The notes: a model not told the origin generated them from the letters alone. Shown: positions 44,390 through 53,641, counted from the stretch's first letter. The stretch: DNA of 64,000 bases from Bdellovibrionales bacterium CG10_big_fil_rev_8_21_14_0_10_45_34 (GCA_002778785.1 PEZS01000006.1:76518-140517), one strand, 5' to 3'. A program made the numbers and translations.

Positions 44390-45198
44390 GGAATCAATCT
44401 TCGGTGAAAGCTTCTAATGGCCCAAACAGTCGAGAGCATAAGAAAACCAAGCAGTACCAAAACGTGAACCCAAAGCGAGTGATCCCACTCTTGGTAACTG
44501 AGAGATCTTGAAACTATTACTGCGTGAGTGATTGGCGATACATAGGAGAGATTCATAAGAAGCGGCGGTAAGCGATCGAGCGGGAAGTATGTGCCACTAA
44601 AAAGCGTCAGAGGAAGCACAACCCCAGAAATAAGATAAGTAAAGGAGTCATAGTTAGATACTCGAGTTGTGATGGCGAGGCCGGCACCGGCAAAAATCAT
44701 AGCAGTTAGAAATACAATAAATAGCGAAGGCAAGATCCAGGCTGTAGTTACGACGCCGGCGACCGTCCCAACCAATAAAACGCAAACCGCTCCGAGCATG
44801 GACTTTGAAGCCGCCCAGAGTACTTCGCCGAATACAATGTCGGTGGGACTCAGCGGGGTAAGAGAAATGGCTGAATACGTGCCTTGATACTTTAGCTTCG
44901 AAAGGCACGGGAAGGTGCATTCTAATGTAGCAATCCAAACAGAACTAAATATTAACAAGGCCGGAAAGAAAAATTCAACGTACCGCCGATCACCAATTTT
45001 TTCGACCATTTCGCCCAATCCAAAACCGACTGCAAATAAATACAAGATCGGCTCCACCACAGACCAACCTAAAGCAGAGAGCCAATACCTTTTAAAGTAG
45101 ACGAAGTTTCTCACCCATATGGCTGTAAACCCTCTAGTCGGTAGATAGGCTATGCCAATGTTTTCAGCCCTCAAGTTAAGTGGCGTCGTCGAGTCCAT
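44386..45198 (-). CDS. ABC-2 type exporter permease, NodJ-like
   Basis: The 270-residue protein has six membrane segments and the ABC-2 permease pattern closest to NodJ: VRNFVYFKRYWLSALGWSVVEPILYLFAVGFGLG, FFFPALLIFSSVWIATLECTFP and LPLTLFSGTYFPLDRLPPLLMNLSYVSPITHAV. NodIJ exports lipo-oligosaccharides in rhizobia; relatives elsewhere have unknown cargo. The gene overlaps the ATPase gene by 23 bp, so the start may lie slightly later, but GTG/ATG options within the first residues do not change the family. Confidence 0.88.
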   Translation of the reverse strand: MDSTTPLNLRAENIGIAYLPTRGFTAIWVRNFVYFKRYWLSALGWSVVEPILYLFAVGFGLGEMVEKIGDRRYVEFFFPALLIFSSVWIATLECTFPCLSKLKYQGTYSAISLTPLSPTDIVFGEVLWAASKSMLGAVCVLLVGTVAGVVTTAWILPSLFIVFLTAMIFAGAGLAITTRVSNYDSFTYLISGVVLPLTLFSGTYFPLDRLPPLLMNLSYVSPITHAVIVSRSLSYQEWDHSLWVHVLVLLGFLMLSTVWAIRSFHRRLIP

Positions 45199-46105
45199 AG
45201 CCGGTTATCCTTATAAAGACATCTTCAAGATTAGCTCGCCGGATTCTCATATCTTCAGCACTAAGAATCGAGAGAGCATTTTTTACTTCGCTACCGGCCT
45301 TTGCAAACAGCCGAACGTGACCGGGAAACGATTGAAAGTCGTATTTGTCTTTCACTCTCATGAGCAAATAGTCTTGCTCGACGGGTCTACATCGAAACTC
45401 TAAAACTTCGCTGCCAACATACAGAGAAATAAGTTCGGCAGGATGTCCAATGCATTTCATTTCGCCTCGGTCCATTATTGCCACGCGGTCGCAAAGTCTT
45501 TCTGCTTCGTCCATGTAGTGAGTTGTAAGCAAAATTGTTAGTCCCTCGCTTTTTAGCTCTTCAAGTCGGCTCCAAAGCCAAATACGAGCTTGAGGGTCGA
45601 GTCCAGTTGTCGGTTCGTCAAGAATGAGCACCTGGGGAGTATGGATGAGTGCTCGCGCAATAGAAACTCGTCGTTTCATGCCGCCGCTGAGCGATTCAAC
45701 AATGTCGTCTGTGCGGTCTTCCATTTGAAGAAACCTCAGGAGTTCGCGTGCTCGCGGATAAGCCTTGTTTTCGTCAATTCCAAAGTATCTTGCATAGATG
45801 AGAAGGTTTTCAATCACAGAAAGATCCGGATCCAGCCAATCTTCTTGAGTAACAACTCCGATACGTTTTTTGACCTCTCTGCTTTGCCTTTGAGCATCGA
45901 GCCCAAGAACTAAAATTTGGCCCGAGTTCGGACGAAGAGCTCCAAACAACATTTTCAGCAAAGATGTCTTGCCGGCACCATTTGGTCCGAGGAGTCCAAA
46001 AAATTCTCCTTTGCGTATAATGAAATCAAGTCGATCAACGGCAGTTCGGCTTCCGTATTTTCGGGTGACGTTTTTTACTTCAACTATGATCTCATGCTGT
46101 GACAC
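45176..46105 (-). CDS. ABC exporter ATPase, NodI-like
   Basis: The 309-residue ATPase has Walker A GPNGAGKTS at about 40-48, Q-loop VTQEDWLDPDLSVIENL, signature LSGGMKRR and Walker B VLILDEPTTGLDPQAR, followed by TTHYMDEAERLCDRVAIMDRG. This is the drug/NodI subclass. Its C-terminal extension ends in ANLEDVFIRITGYGL, typical of these exporters. It forms an exporter with the downstream NodJ-like permease. Cargo is unknown; a cell-envelope glycolipid or toxic compound is possible. Confidence 0.92.
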   Translation of the reverse strand: MSQHEIIVEVKNVTRKYGSRTAVDRLDFIIRKGEFFGLLGPNGAGKTSLLKMLFGALRPNSGQILVLGLDAQRQSREVKKRIGVVTQEDWLDPDLSVIENLLIYARYFGIDENKAYPRARELLRFLQMEDRTDDIVESLSGGMKRRVSIARALIHTPQVLILDEPTTGLDPQARIWLWSRLEELKSEGLTILLTTHYMDEAERLCDRVAIMDRGEMKCIGHPAELISLYVGSEVLEFRCRPVEQDYLLMRVKDKYDFQSFPGHVRLFAKAGSEVKNALSILSAEDMRIRRANLEDVFIRITGYGLDDAT

Positions 46106-46210
46106 GAAGTCCTCTCACTGGGGTTTTTGCCGCTGCTATTAGTTTTTCACTCTAAAGAGAGAGCATCAACGAGCTATCTAGTGTTTAAGAATGTCTCGTC
46201 CTTTGTCGTG

Positions 46211-47251
46211 CTAGCCGTGGCCGCCCATCAGGAAGGGTTCGCTTCGAGTATCTTGTTGGCAAATATTCTTTATTTCAGAAAAATAGCTTGAGATCACACT
46301 TTGTACGTCCTCTAGCCCTTTGCTTTGAAAGAGATCCTTCCGAAACTTTGAAGCACCTGGAAACCCTGTAGAATACCAGCTAGCGAATTTTTTAAGCTGA
46401 ATGTACTGGATTTGTTCATCGCAGCTGGGAGTGATGTAAGAAAATAAACGGTTAAGGGCATAAGAGGAAGTGCGTTCCTCTTTAGAAAGTCGGTGAGAAA
46501 AGTCCCGAGCACCCTCGGCCCACTGCTCAAGGCATTCCAAAAATATCCATGGATTTTTTAGGGCCCCACGGCCAATCATCACGCCGTCACAAGCCGAATT
46601 TTCTAGCCGAGAAATCGCTTCTGCAGCAGTTTGAATGTCGCCATTTCCGATGATAGGCAGCTTAGCACGCGATTTCACTTCGGTAATAAAATCCCAATCG
46701 GCTAAGCCCGAGTAGCCTTGCGCGCGTGTTCGACCGTGAATAGCAACCCAGGCAACGCCTTCATCGAAAGCCAACTGGGCAATCTCATGTGCCGTTCTTT
46801 GGTTTTGATCCCACCCCGTTCGGATTTTGATAGTCAGTGGAATCTGAATGGCTCTTTTGATCGCTGATATCATATGGGTCATAGTTGTGAGATCTTTTAG
46901 AAGCGCGGATCCAGCCCCTTTCTTAACCACTTTAGGTACGGGGCAACCGAAGTTGAGATCGACAAAGTCAGCCCCCAGGTCTTGAACAAAAAGTGCGGCG
47001 TCGGCCATAATCTGCGGATCCTCTCCAAAAATTTGCATTCCGACGGGTCTTTGGGCCTCACTATAGTTCAAGAGTTTTAGGGTTCTTTCGCCCCCATACC
47101 GAATGCCGTGAGCGGATACGAGCTCTGATATGACGATTCCGGCTCCCATTTCTTTCATAAAAGAGCGAAACGGCGAGTCGGTGATCCCAGCCATTGGCGC
47201 AAGTACAAATGGATTTAGTTTGAGATTTTCGAGAAGTTTGCAGTCAGTCAC
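46211..47251 (-). CDS. dusB: tRNA-dihydrouridine synthase (DusB type)
   Basis: This FMN enzyme reduces uridines in the tRNA D-loop using NADPH. The 346-residue protein starts at GTG. It shows the FMN barrel blocks FVLAPMAGITDSPFRSFMKEMGAG, VDLNFGCPVPKVVKKGAGSALLKD with the catalytic Cys, IPLTIKIRTGWD, VAWVAIHGRTRAQGYSGLADW and IGNGDIQTAAEA ... DGVMIGRGALKNPWIF. The length is normal, and the RNA-binding helical C-terminal domain is present. DusB versus other Dus types is judged from the CPxxKVxKxGxGSAL pattern and is likely rather than certain. Confidence 0.94.
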   Translation of the reverse strand: MTDCKLLENLKLNPFVLAPMAGITDSPFRSFMKEMGAGIVISELVSAHGIRYGGERTLKLLNYSEAQRPVGMQIFGEDPQIMADAALFVQDLGADFVDLNFGCPVPKVVKKGAGSALLKDLTTMTHMISAIKRAIQIPLTIKIRTGWDQNQRTAHEIAQLAFDEGVAWVAIHGRTRAQGYSGLADWDFITEVKSRAKLPIIGNGDIQTAAEAISRLENSACDGVMIGRGALKNPWIFLECLEQWAEGARDFSHRLSKEERTSSYALNRLFSYITPSCDEQIQYIQLKKFASWYSTGFPGASKFRKDLFQSKGLEDVQSVISSYFSEIKNICQQDTRSEPFLMGGHG

Positions 47252-47355
47252 GGGGACTATCTGGCCTAGATTGACGTCTCAGGTCAAGATAAGGATAGCT
47301 GGGCTGGCTTGACTTATTCTATGTAGGGCTCAAGTTTATAGGTAAAGGAGGCCTT

Positions 47356-47727
47356 ATGAACGCAAAATCGATCGACATGATGAGCCTCGGTGATTCCGGC
47401 GATGTGCTCAATGAAGTAAAGGCCCACCTCTATCAGCAGGTGGAGCTTATTTCTGAGCGGGTAAGACCACTCGGCGATATCGAAGCGACCATTGAAGAGT
47501 TCGAAGGTCGTGGGGGCAGAACTGCCTACAGGACTCGTTTCGTTTTGAACTCCGAAATGGGCGTGATCCATGTGAAGGGAGCTGGCTATCATCCTTTTAA
47601 CTCAATTAGGCGAGCGACGGATCGTCTAGACCAGGTGGCCTTGGCACTCAGTGAAGGTAATCAAGGGGCAGATTCCCACCGTGATGCTTTAGTGAAGGCA
47701 ATCGCGAACTCTGAGTTTCTCCACTAA
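47356..47727 (+). CDS. Small protein of unknown function, weakly HPF-like
   Basis: This 123-residue soluble protein is preceded by AAAGGAGG, a very strong ribosome site, so it is probably well expressed. The strand-strand-helix order (LGDIEATIEEFEGRGGRTAYRTRFVLNSEMGVIHVKGAGYHPFNSIRRATDRLDQVALAL) recalls the ribosome hibernation factor / sigma-54 modulation fold, in which a final helix follows a D/GxYxxFxSI-type turn. Key basic residues of HPF are not obvious, so this is only a weak resemblance. It lies 104 bp from the divergent dusB gene. Function is unknown. Confidence 0.7.
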   Translation: MNAKSIDMMSLGDSGDVLNEVKAHLYQQVELISERVRPLGDIEATIEEFEGRGGRTAYRTRFVLNSEMGVIHVKGAGYHPFNSIRRATDRLDQVALALSEGNQGADSHRDALVKAIANSEFLH

Positions 47728-48017
47728 AGACAATCGCGGTCTCTCGATCCCTCCTTTATAGGCTATAGGCACTCACAGTTGATCAATCCTCCTCCATTTT
47801 GTTGGGGTCAGTCCGAAGCGCGTGTGGCTAGTCTAAGGTGTTTCGTCATCCGAAAAAGGTAGTAGCACTGATACATCAAACGTCTCAGAATAGGAGAGTG
47901 GGGACACTTCTGTCTCACTTTTAAACAAACGCTGTTTCTTTGCGAAATCATTAAGTCGTCCTCGAAAAGACTCCGATATTACTACTGTGGCGAAACTTTT
48001 TGACAAAGGTGGATCGT
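47728..48017. other. Non-coding stretch upstream of the surface-protein gene
   Basis: No credible gene is seen on either strand. It contains a terminator-like hairpin near 47897 and, at its end, AAAGGTGG that serves as ribosome site for the start at 48018. A promoter for the large surface-protein gene should lie between about 47925 and 48010, but no strong consensus pair stands out. Confidence 0.5.
47897..47922 (+). terminator. Possible terminator hairpin
   Basis: AGTG (47897-47900) plus GACA can pair with TGTC plus CACT (47916-47919) around a CTTC tetraloop, with a small internal bulge, followed by TTTT. It lies 170 bp after the small gene ending at 47727. Confidence 0.35.
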
Positions 48018-48098
48018 ATGTTGAATGTCAGTAACACAAATAGTTTGTTCCTAAAGGCTCTGGTGCTCTTACAGTTGGTCTCCTGTGGTTACCTTTAG
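48018..48098 (+). pseudogene. Lipoprotein signal peptide cut off from the next gene by an in-frame TAG
   Basis: The ATG at 48018 has AAAGGTGG six bases upstream and encodes 26 residues ending FLKALVLLQLVSCGYL, a good lipoprotein signal with lipobox LVSC. A TAG stop at 48096-48098 follows. The same frame continues (GAG CAA ATG) straight into the 1532-residue surface-protein gene, whose first ATG at 48105 is codon 30 of this frame. So this looks like the 5' end of that gene, separated by one nonsense codon. It could also be a real small lipoprotein or a leader peptide. The TAG lies inside TAGGAG, the ribosome site for the ATG at 48105. Confidence 0.65.
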
Positions 48099-48104
48099 GA
48101 GCAA

Positions 48105-51100
48105 ATGTCAGATCTTAGTTCCAAAGATGCAATGCCTGATCTCTTTCAAATCCAAAAGCTACATGGTGAAGATATAGGTGATGAAGACCAAATTATTTAC
48201 GGTGACGCTGAGCCTTCCCTCGAGTGGTCAGATAGTAAAAACGCCTCCCGCTATGTCGTAAGAATTTATAGAGCTGATGATGCGGCTCTCATTTGCAGTC
48301 AATCCGTTACGGATGTTTCTACTTTTATTGAAAATTGCAACATTCCTGAAGACTCTCTCGTGAAGATCTCTGTTCAGGCTCTTTCGCCCGCTGGCAAGTC
48401 CCGCGACGCATTAAAGCGACCTTATTTTATGCTCGATCGAACGCCGCCAAATGTCGCCTTCACATCTACTCCGGGCGCAGCCATCAATACTAGCACTGCC
48501 TCATTCTTGATTGGTGCATCGGACTCCGGAAGCGGCGTTCAAAGAGTCGAATGTCGACTGGGGAATTCAGGCGTTTTTACAGCGTGTCCTTATGGCGACA
48601 GCCCGTATTCCGTAACCGTGGATACACCAGGGAGCTACTCCCTTTATGTTAGGGCGTATGATAACGCCGGCAAAGTATCTTCAACAGTGACACACACATT
48701 CGCCTACGACCCAACAGTCATAGGCACTTTTTCCATCGTCGGCGTCACGGGCGGAGCAGACAGTGTCGCAGACGTTTGCTTAACTTCAGGAAGTACGCCA
48801 ACCTTTTCATGGGGAGCGTCAACAAATGCCGACTCCTACGATGTCACCGTCTACCAGGCTGATGGAGTAACAGAAGCCTGTGCCACTCAAAACACAACCT
48901 CGACATCTTTTGCGCCAGCGGGGTGTAACCTGACGAGCGGCTCTTATAGGCTTGCTGTTGCGGCAAAGCGTTCTAGTGGTACGGGTTTGGACGCCTCAAA
49001 CAATTTGTTCGCATTCACAGTCGATACCGTAGCGGCCTCAGCCAATTCAACGATTGCTGGAACGACGCCAGTTGTAGCAAATGGTACATCGACTTCAACT
49101 ATAACGATCACGTTATTAAACAGCTCTTTGTGTTCGATACAAGGAATAACCCCAACATTTGGCGCAACGGATACTGGTAGCGCAAACGCCTATGCCGCAT
49201 GTTCTGCGAGCAACAGCGCTGGTGTGAGCACTTGTACCATGACGTCAACTAAGGCGGAGTCAAAAACGCTTTCTATTACCGGACCGCTGGCTAAATCAGG
49301 CGGTACCGTGATCTTTACCCATGGAGCAGCTTCTGCAGTTTTGTTTGCACAGCAACCAAGTACGTCGACTGTAGCCGGTGTAGATTTTGCCTCTCAGCCC
49401 ATTGTGCACGTAGTGGATGCCAATGGTAATATTATTACCTCTGGCGTAGACGCCTCTGCGCAGGTGACTTTGTCGGTTACAACTGGCGTTGGCTCGATCA
49501 ACGGAACAACCACTGTTACAGCATCTTCAGGTGTTGCGACATTTACCGGACTCGATATGACGGTGTCTGGCGCTAAGGTGATGACCGCAACAAAGCAAGA
49601 TTTGTCAGGCAGTGGTGGTATTGGCGCTCTAGCAGTTGCATCGAATGGATACACGATCACACATGCTGCGGCTTCAAAGATTGTGTTTGCAACCTCGCCT
49701 GGTTCTGCAAAATACGGTCAGGCCTTTAACCCTCAAGGTATTATTGAGGTACAAGATCAATACGATAACAGAGTTACAACGGGTGCTGATGCTTCCGCGA
49801 CAATAACTATTAGTAAGCATGCAGGCTCTGGCACCCTTGCGGGTACTCTCACTGAAGCGGCATCTTCTGGTGTGGCTGATTTAAGCGGCAATGGTATTGC
49901 TAATGACACGGTTGGCACCATCACCCTGAGGGCCACAAAACCAGATCTTACAGGTTCAGGCGGTGTAGGGGTGTTAACTGTCGATGCGAGCGTAGTAGTG
50001 ACCCCAGTATCTTGCGACTCTGGTAATTTCGCAACGACGTGTACAATAAGTACGGTACAAGATGTTCCAAACGGAGCGACGATAGCGGCGAACAACCTCA
50101 CCATCGCAAGTTCTGGGCAGCTTCGAAATCTCAACAACCTTGAGGGGTTTACAATTAACCTCACCGGTAATTTGACAACAGATGGTGCCTCAAAGATTCA
50201 GGCAAACGTTGAAGTCAACGCAGTTAACATGCAGTTTAATAATACCCCCAATGACACAGTCGCCTGCGGGGGAGCTATTAATGCCGCAGGTCTTGGGGGA
50301 CTGGGCGGAAAGCGAACAGGCAATGATTCCATTACCGGCCTAGGTAGTGGCGGCGGTACTTGTATAGACTCATCAGGGTGGTCATGTTCAGGAGCAAGTC
50401 ACGCTGGATTGGGCGGCGCCGGCGAGGCTGTGCCAGCCGTAGCAGCTGTTTATGGTTCATCAAGTTTAGCAAATACTTTTGGATCGGGCGGCGGGGGGCC
50501 AAGCGTCTATGCAGCCGGAGGAAGTGGCGGGGGTCGCATTCGCCTGGTTGCTAGCGGTACCATCACCGCTCCATCGACCGGCTTCATCGCATCGGCTTGC
50601 GGAGGTTCAGGCGGAGCTTGGAACAACTTGAACGCTGGCGGCGGTTCAGGAGGTTCAATTTATGTTGAGGCGACTGGCTTTAGTGGAGAGGTGAGGCTCA
50701 ACGCCAGAGGCGGAACCTCTGGAGGCGGTCTTACTTCGACCTACAAGGGCTCAGGTGGCGGCTCAGGAGGTTACATAAAAGTTGTAAGTCCTAAGCTGCT
50801 CTCTGCAACCAACGTGATTGTTTTTGGACTGTCAGGAACACATGCGACAGGGGAAGACGGAATGTATGAGCAAACGGTTGCTGACTGGAGTGTGGCACTT
50901 TGCGATTCTGGCGACTTGGCTACGACCTGCACGGTATCATCAAAAAAATTCGTTCCGCATGGGGCCAACATAGTAGGTACAGGTAGCATAGTGGTGGCAA
51001 GCGGTGGCCAGATTGTAAACAATCAAAGACTTGCAACGTACTCTATTAATTTGGGTGGAAACTTCACTGTCAATTCTGGCGGCTCCGTTACCGGAAACCT

Positions 51101-52703
51101 TTACCCATTGGTTGCCACGAACATCACCCTGAACGGGCAAATTATTGCGAGCAGTATTGGATACCCTGGTGCAGGGCCGATGGGCGGTACAACGAGGGCA
51201 AATGGAGGAGGTCCCGGCGGCGGGCAATCTGGCGAGTCCGGCGGAGTTAGAAGTGGCGGCGGTGGCGGCTATGGTGGAGCAGGTGGAAGTGGTGCTTTCG
51301 CTGGCTCTACTGGCGGAGCTGCATATGGATCGGTGAATGATCCGACTGATTTCGGATCAGGCGGAGCTTTGAATGGTCTTGGGGGTTATTCATCTGCTGG
51401 AAGCGGCGGTGGTAAATTGAGCCTTCAAGCAAGCGGCAATATTGTTATCTCGAGTACAGGGGGAGTTTTGGCCGATGGAGGAGGCCCAGGTGGCGACAAT
51501 GCCGGCGGGGGATCAGGCGGAACGATAAGAATTGCGGCTTCGAACTTCACGTTGGCAAGTTTGGACACAAATCTGTCTGCCCAAGGAGGCCAGGGGGGAC
51601 CTGTCGGTACTTCAGGTGTAGGCGGCGGTGGTGGCGGAGGGGGTAGGATTTGGATTGATCCTGCTACTAAAATCGTAGTGACATCGGGGCCTAACACTTC
51701 CTTTTTTAGAGCATTTGATGTGCGCCCAGGACCAGTGTCGTCAGGCAGCTCTGCAGAGTATGGTTCGATTGGCTACGAATACGCAGTGGCGGACGATATT
51801 TGTGATACCGGAAGCTTAAATACGACGTGCAATATCCATTACTTTAAACCGATCCCAGATGGCTACACGGTTTCAGGAACAGGGAGCTTAGTGATCGGGG
51901 ATGGTTCGACGTCAAACGGTGGTTTGTCTAATTTAAATACTGAAGAGAGCTTCACCGTAAACATGTCGGGAGACGTTACGCTACGAACTGGTGCCGGATG
52001 GATTAGAGGCAACGCAACAATAAACGCAGCTAATTTAACTCTTGAGCAAGGATCTGGAATTACGGCTACATCGCAGGGGCACCCGGGTGCAAATACTCAC
52101 GGCTCTAACTCTTACAATGGCGTGGGAGTAGGTGGCGGGTTATTTGGTCAAGCAGCTGCCCAATCTCAAAGGGTAGGAGCCGCAGGCGGAGGAGGACACG
52201 GAGGGGCCGGTGGAGCAGGTAGCGTCGCCGGGGCATCTGGTGGAGCCACTTACGGCTTGAACACAGCACCCATAACCTTTGGTTCTGGCGGAGCAGGCAC
52301 GGAAAACTGGGCATGGTCAACAGTGCTATGTAATGGTGGTATAGGCGGCGGTGCTTTAGCAATAAATGTGACGGGTGATCTTACGATGGGCCACCTAACA
52401 AATATTACCGCGAGTGGTTCATCAGGTGGTTCACACGTGTATATGTGCGGGGGCGGCGGCGCCGGAGGAAGTATATACATTAATGCCGGTGGCGCTGTTT
52501 CTCTGTTTTCCGCGACTAGTCAAATTCAAGCTAGAGGCGGCGATGGTGGAACGGGCAGTACTTATCAGTGCGGAGGCGGGGGCGGCGGTCGAATTTCCAT
52601 CGTGCGCGGCTCAGGTTCAGCTGTGGACACGGCCTCTTTATCTGTTACAGGTGGCGCATCTTCAAGCGAAGCTGGCGCTGCTGGGACGATTTATCAAAAC
52701 TAA
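48105..52703 (+). CDS. Giant Ig-like/Gly-rich surface protein
   Basis: The 1532-residue reading frame has no signal of its own from ATG 48105; the likely signal lies upstream behind a TAG (48018-48098). The N-terminal third holds Fn3/Ig-like units (SLEWSDSKNASRYVVRIYRAD near 37; PPNVAFTSTPGAAI near 113; TFSWGASTNADSYDVTVYQADG near 232). Then come invasin-like Big_1 units (about 310-630; VHVVDANGNIITSGVDASAQVTL, IEVQDQYDNRVTTGADASATITI). Residues 637-1532 are three tandem units of about 296, 300 and 300 residues. Each begins C-D-(S/T)-G and carries a Gly-rich, probably beta-helical part full of GGGxGG and SGG. It looks like an adhesin or surface fibre. If the TAG is read as stop, the protein starting at 48105 would stay in the cytoplasm, making it functionally a pseudogene. 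Confidence 0.82.
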   Translation: MSDLSSKDAMPDLFQIQKLHGEDIGDEDQIIYGDAEPSLEWSDSKNASRYVVRIYRADDAALICSQSVTDVSTFIENCNIPEDSLVKISVQALSPAGKSRDALKRPYFMLDRTPPNVAFTSTPGAAINTSTASFLIGASDSGSGVQRVECRLGNSGVFTACPYGDSPYSVTVDTPGSYSLYVRAYDNAGKVSSTVTHTFAYDPTVIGTFSIVGVTGGADSVADVCLTSGSTPTFSWGASTNADSYDVTVYQADGVTEACATQNTTSTSFAPAGCNLTSGSYRLAVAAKRSSGTGLDASNNLFAFTVDTVAASANSTIAGTTPVVANGTSTSTITITLLNSSLCSIQGITPTFGATDTGSANAYAACSASNSAGVSTCTMTSTKAESKTLSITGPLAKSGGTVIFTHGAASAVLFAQQPSTSTVAGVDFASQPIVHVVDANGNIITSGVDASAQVTLSVTTGVGSINGTTTVTASSGVATFTGLDMTVSGAKVMTATKQDLSGSGGIGALAVASNGYTITHAAASKIVFATSPGSAKYGQAFNPQGIIEVQDQYDNRVTTGADASATITISKHAGSGTLAGTLTEAASSGVADLSGNGIANDTVGTITLRATKPDLTGSGGVGVLTVDASVVVTPVSCDSGNFATTCTISTVQDVPNGATIAANNLTIASSGQLRNLNNLEGFTINLTGNLTTDGASKIQANVEVNAVNMQFNNTPNDTVACGGAINAAGLGGLGGKRTGNDSITGLGSGGGTCIDSSGWSCSGASHAGLGGAGEAVPAVAAVYGSSSLANTFGSGGGGPSVYAAGGSGGGRIRLVASGTITAPSTGFIASACGGSGGAWNNLNAGGGSGGSIYVEATGFSGEVRLNARGGTSGGGLTSTYKGSGGGSGGYIKVVSPKLLSATNVIVFGLSGTHATGEDGMYEQTVADWSVALCDSGDLATTCTVSSKKFVPHGANIVGTGSIVVASGGQIVNNQRLATYSINLGGNFTVNSGGSVTGNLYPLVATNITLNGQIIASSIGYPGAGPMGGTTRANGGGPGGGQSGESGGVRSGGGGGYGGAGGSGAFAGSTGGAAYGSVNDPTDFGSGGALNGLGGYSSAGSGGGKLSLQASGNIVISSTGGVLADGGGPGGDNAGGGSGGTIRIAASNFTLASLDTNLSAQGGQGGPVGTSGVGGGGGGGGRIWIDPATKIVVTSGPNTSFFRAFDVRPGPVSSGSSAEYGSIGYEYAVADDICDTGSLNTTCNIHYFKPIPDGYTVSGTGSLVIGDGSTSNGGLSNLNTEESFTVNMSGDVTLRTGAGWIRGNATINAANLTLEQGSGITATSQGHPGANTHGSNSYNGVGVGGGLFGQAAAQSQRVGAAGGGGHGGAGGAGSVAGASGGATYGLNTAPITFGSGGAGTENWAWSTVLCNGGIGGGALAINVTGDLTMGHLTNITASGSSGGSHVYMCGGGGAGGSIYINAGGAVSLFSATSQIQARGGDGGTGSTYQCGGGGGGRISIVRGSGSAVDTASLSVTGGASSSEAGAAGTIYQN
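50013..52703 (+). repeat. Three tandem coding repeats of about 0.9 kb
   Basis: Units start at 50013, 50901 and 51801 (Cys at residues 637, 933 and 1233) and are 888, 900 and 903 bp long, the last including the stop codon. Each opens with CD[ST]G.[LF].TTC, then a short Asn/Ser beta stretch (for example LTIASSGQLRNLNNLEGFTINLTGNLT), then a Gly-rich stretch. The DNA copies are well diverged, so this is an old protein-level duplication. Confidence 0.75.
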
Positions 52704-52739
52704 ACGCAACAACTAGATTCGTTGTAGGCGTGGAAGGCT

Positions 52740-52754
52740 GCCCAAGGATTGGGC
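52740..52754 (+). terminator. Hairpin after the surface-protein gene, possible terminator
   Basis: GCCCAA (52740-52745) pairs with TTGGGC (52749-52754) around GGA, followed by GATTTCTT. It lies 37 bp after the 52703 stop. The T-tract is imperfect. Confidence 0.42.
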
Positions 52755-52967
52755 GATTTCTTCGTTGGAGTGAATTTCTTACCCTCAGTCTCGATGAGTT
52801 TATTGGTTCATCGACGGCTTGTGGTAAACTAGGCTTAACCGACCAACTTAAATATCTATTCAGTTGTGGGATTAACTAGCTTTCTGTCCGAAAAGACATA
52901 AAGCCTGAAAAGCCCTGCTGAGTGATATGCACGTGATAATCGTGTAGCTTTAAAAAATAGGTTTTAA

Positions 52968-53621
52968 ATGGGTATCACTTCTAAACCACTTGTAAAAATA
53001 ATCTTATTATTGTCGCTTTCACCCTCTCTGTGGGCTTGGCCTTCAAACTCTGACGAGTCAGGGGATGCAGCGAGCGAAAGCTCGATCAACTCCTCGGATA
53101 CTGATACAGAAGAAGGCGTGCGCGGCTCGCAGTTTGCTTTTATAAAATTCCCATTCACGATGAAGTTTAAGAGGAAATATAACGACCCAAATGAGGATCG
53201 TTCGAGCAGCTCGACACTTTTCTTCACGATGTTTGATAAAGCAAATTTTGAGATTCGCGATGAACTGGGCCGAATATGGACAACTCGCGCCACCTTGTCT
53301 CGAGATTTACCCTCGCCAGAGGGTAGAGCCAGTTTTGTAATTTTGGATTATACGAGCTCAGTTATTGCCATTTCCAGGCGGCGCCAAAAGATTTTAATTT
53401 CTTTTTCTAGGATAGAAACAGGCCGAGTATTTGTTGAGTATAGTAGGCAGGCAGGCCTGTCACTTTTGTTGCATCGGGAACCAAAAAAATTTTTTATCCT
53501 TAAAGACTTGGTAGAAAACGACCCGCAGCTTCTAGAAGACACAGCTGATAAAAGCCGTTGGCGTTGGAGCTCAGAGAATCAAGAAGCCGCAGACTCTTGT
53601 CAGACTCTGTTTGGCAGCTAA
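52968..53621 (+). CDS. Small secreted protein of unknown function
   Basis: The 217-residue product has a signal peptide ending SPSLWAWP, then a Ser/Asp/Glu-rich low-complexity stretch (SDESGDAASESSINSSDTDTEEG, about 26-50) and a beta-rich domain (FTMKFKRKYND, ANFEIRDELGRIWTTRATL, RASFVILDYTSSVIAI, GRVFVEYSRQAGLSLLLHR). No family is recognised. The ribosome site is weak (ATAGG). It follows the surface-protein gene by 264 bp, with a possible terminator between, and ends just before the inverted-repeat element at 53642. Function is unknown. Confidence 0.72.
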   Translation: MGITSKPLVKIILLLSLSPSLWAWPSNSDESGDAASESSINSSDTDTEEGVRGSQFAFIKFPFTMKFKRKYNDPNEDRSSSSTLFFTMFDKANFEIRDELGRIWTTRATLSRDLPSPEGRASFVILDYTSSVIAISRRRQKILISFSRIETGRVFVEYSRQAGLSLLLHREPKKFFILKDLVENDPQLLEDTADKSRWRWSSENQEAADSCQTLFGS

Positions 53622-53641
53622 ACCCGCAGACGTTATTACCA

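Noticed and set aside
50360-51336. Several frames inside the Gly-rich surface gene, some Pro- or Arg-rich
   Set aside because: GC-rich repeats create long open frames in every phase; the products are low-complexity and without starts that make sense.
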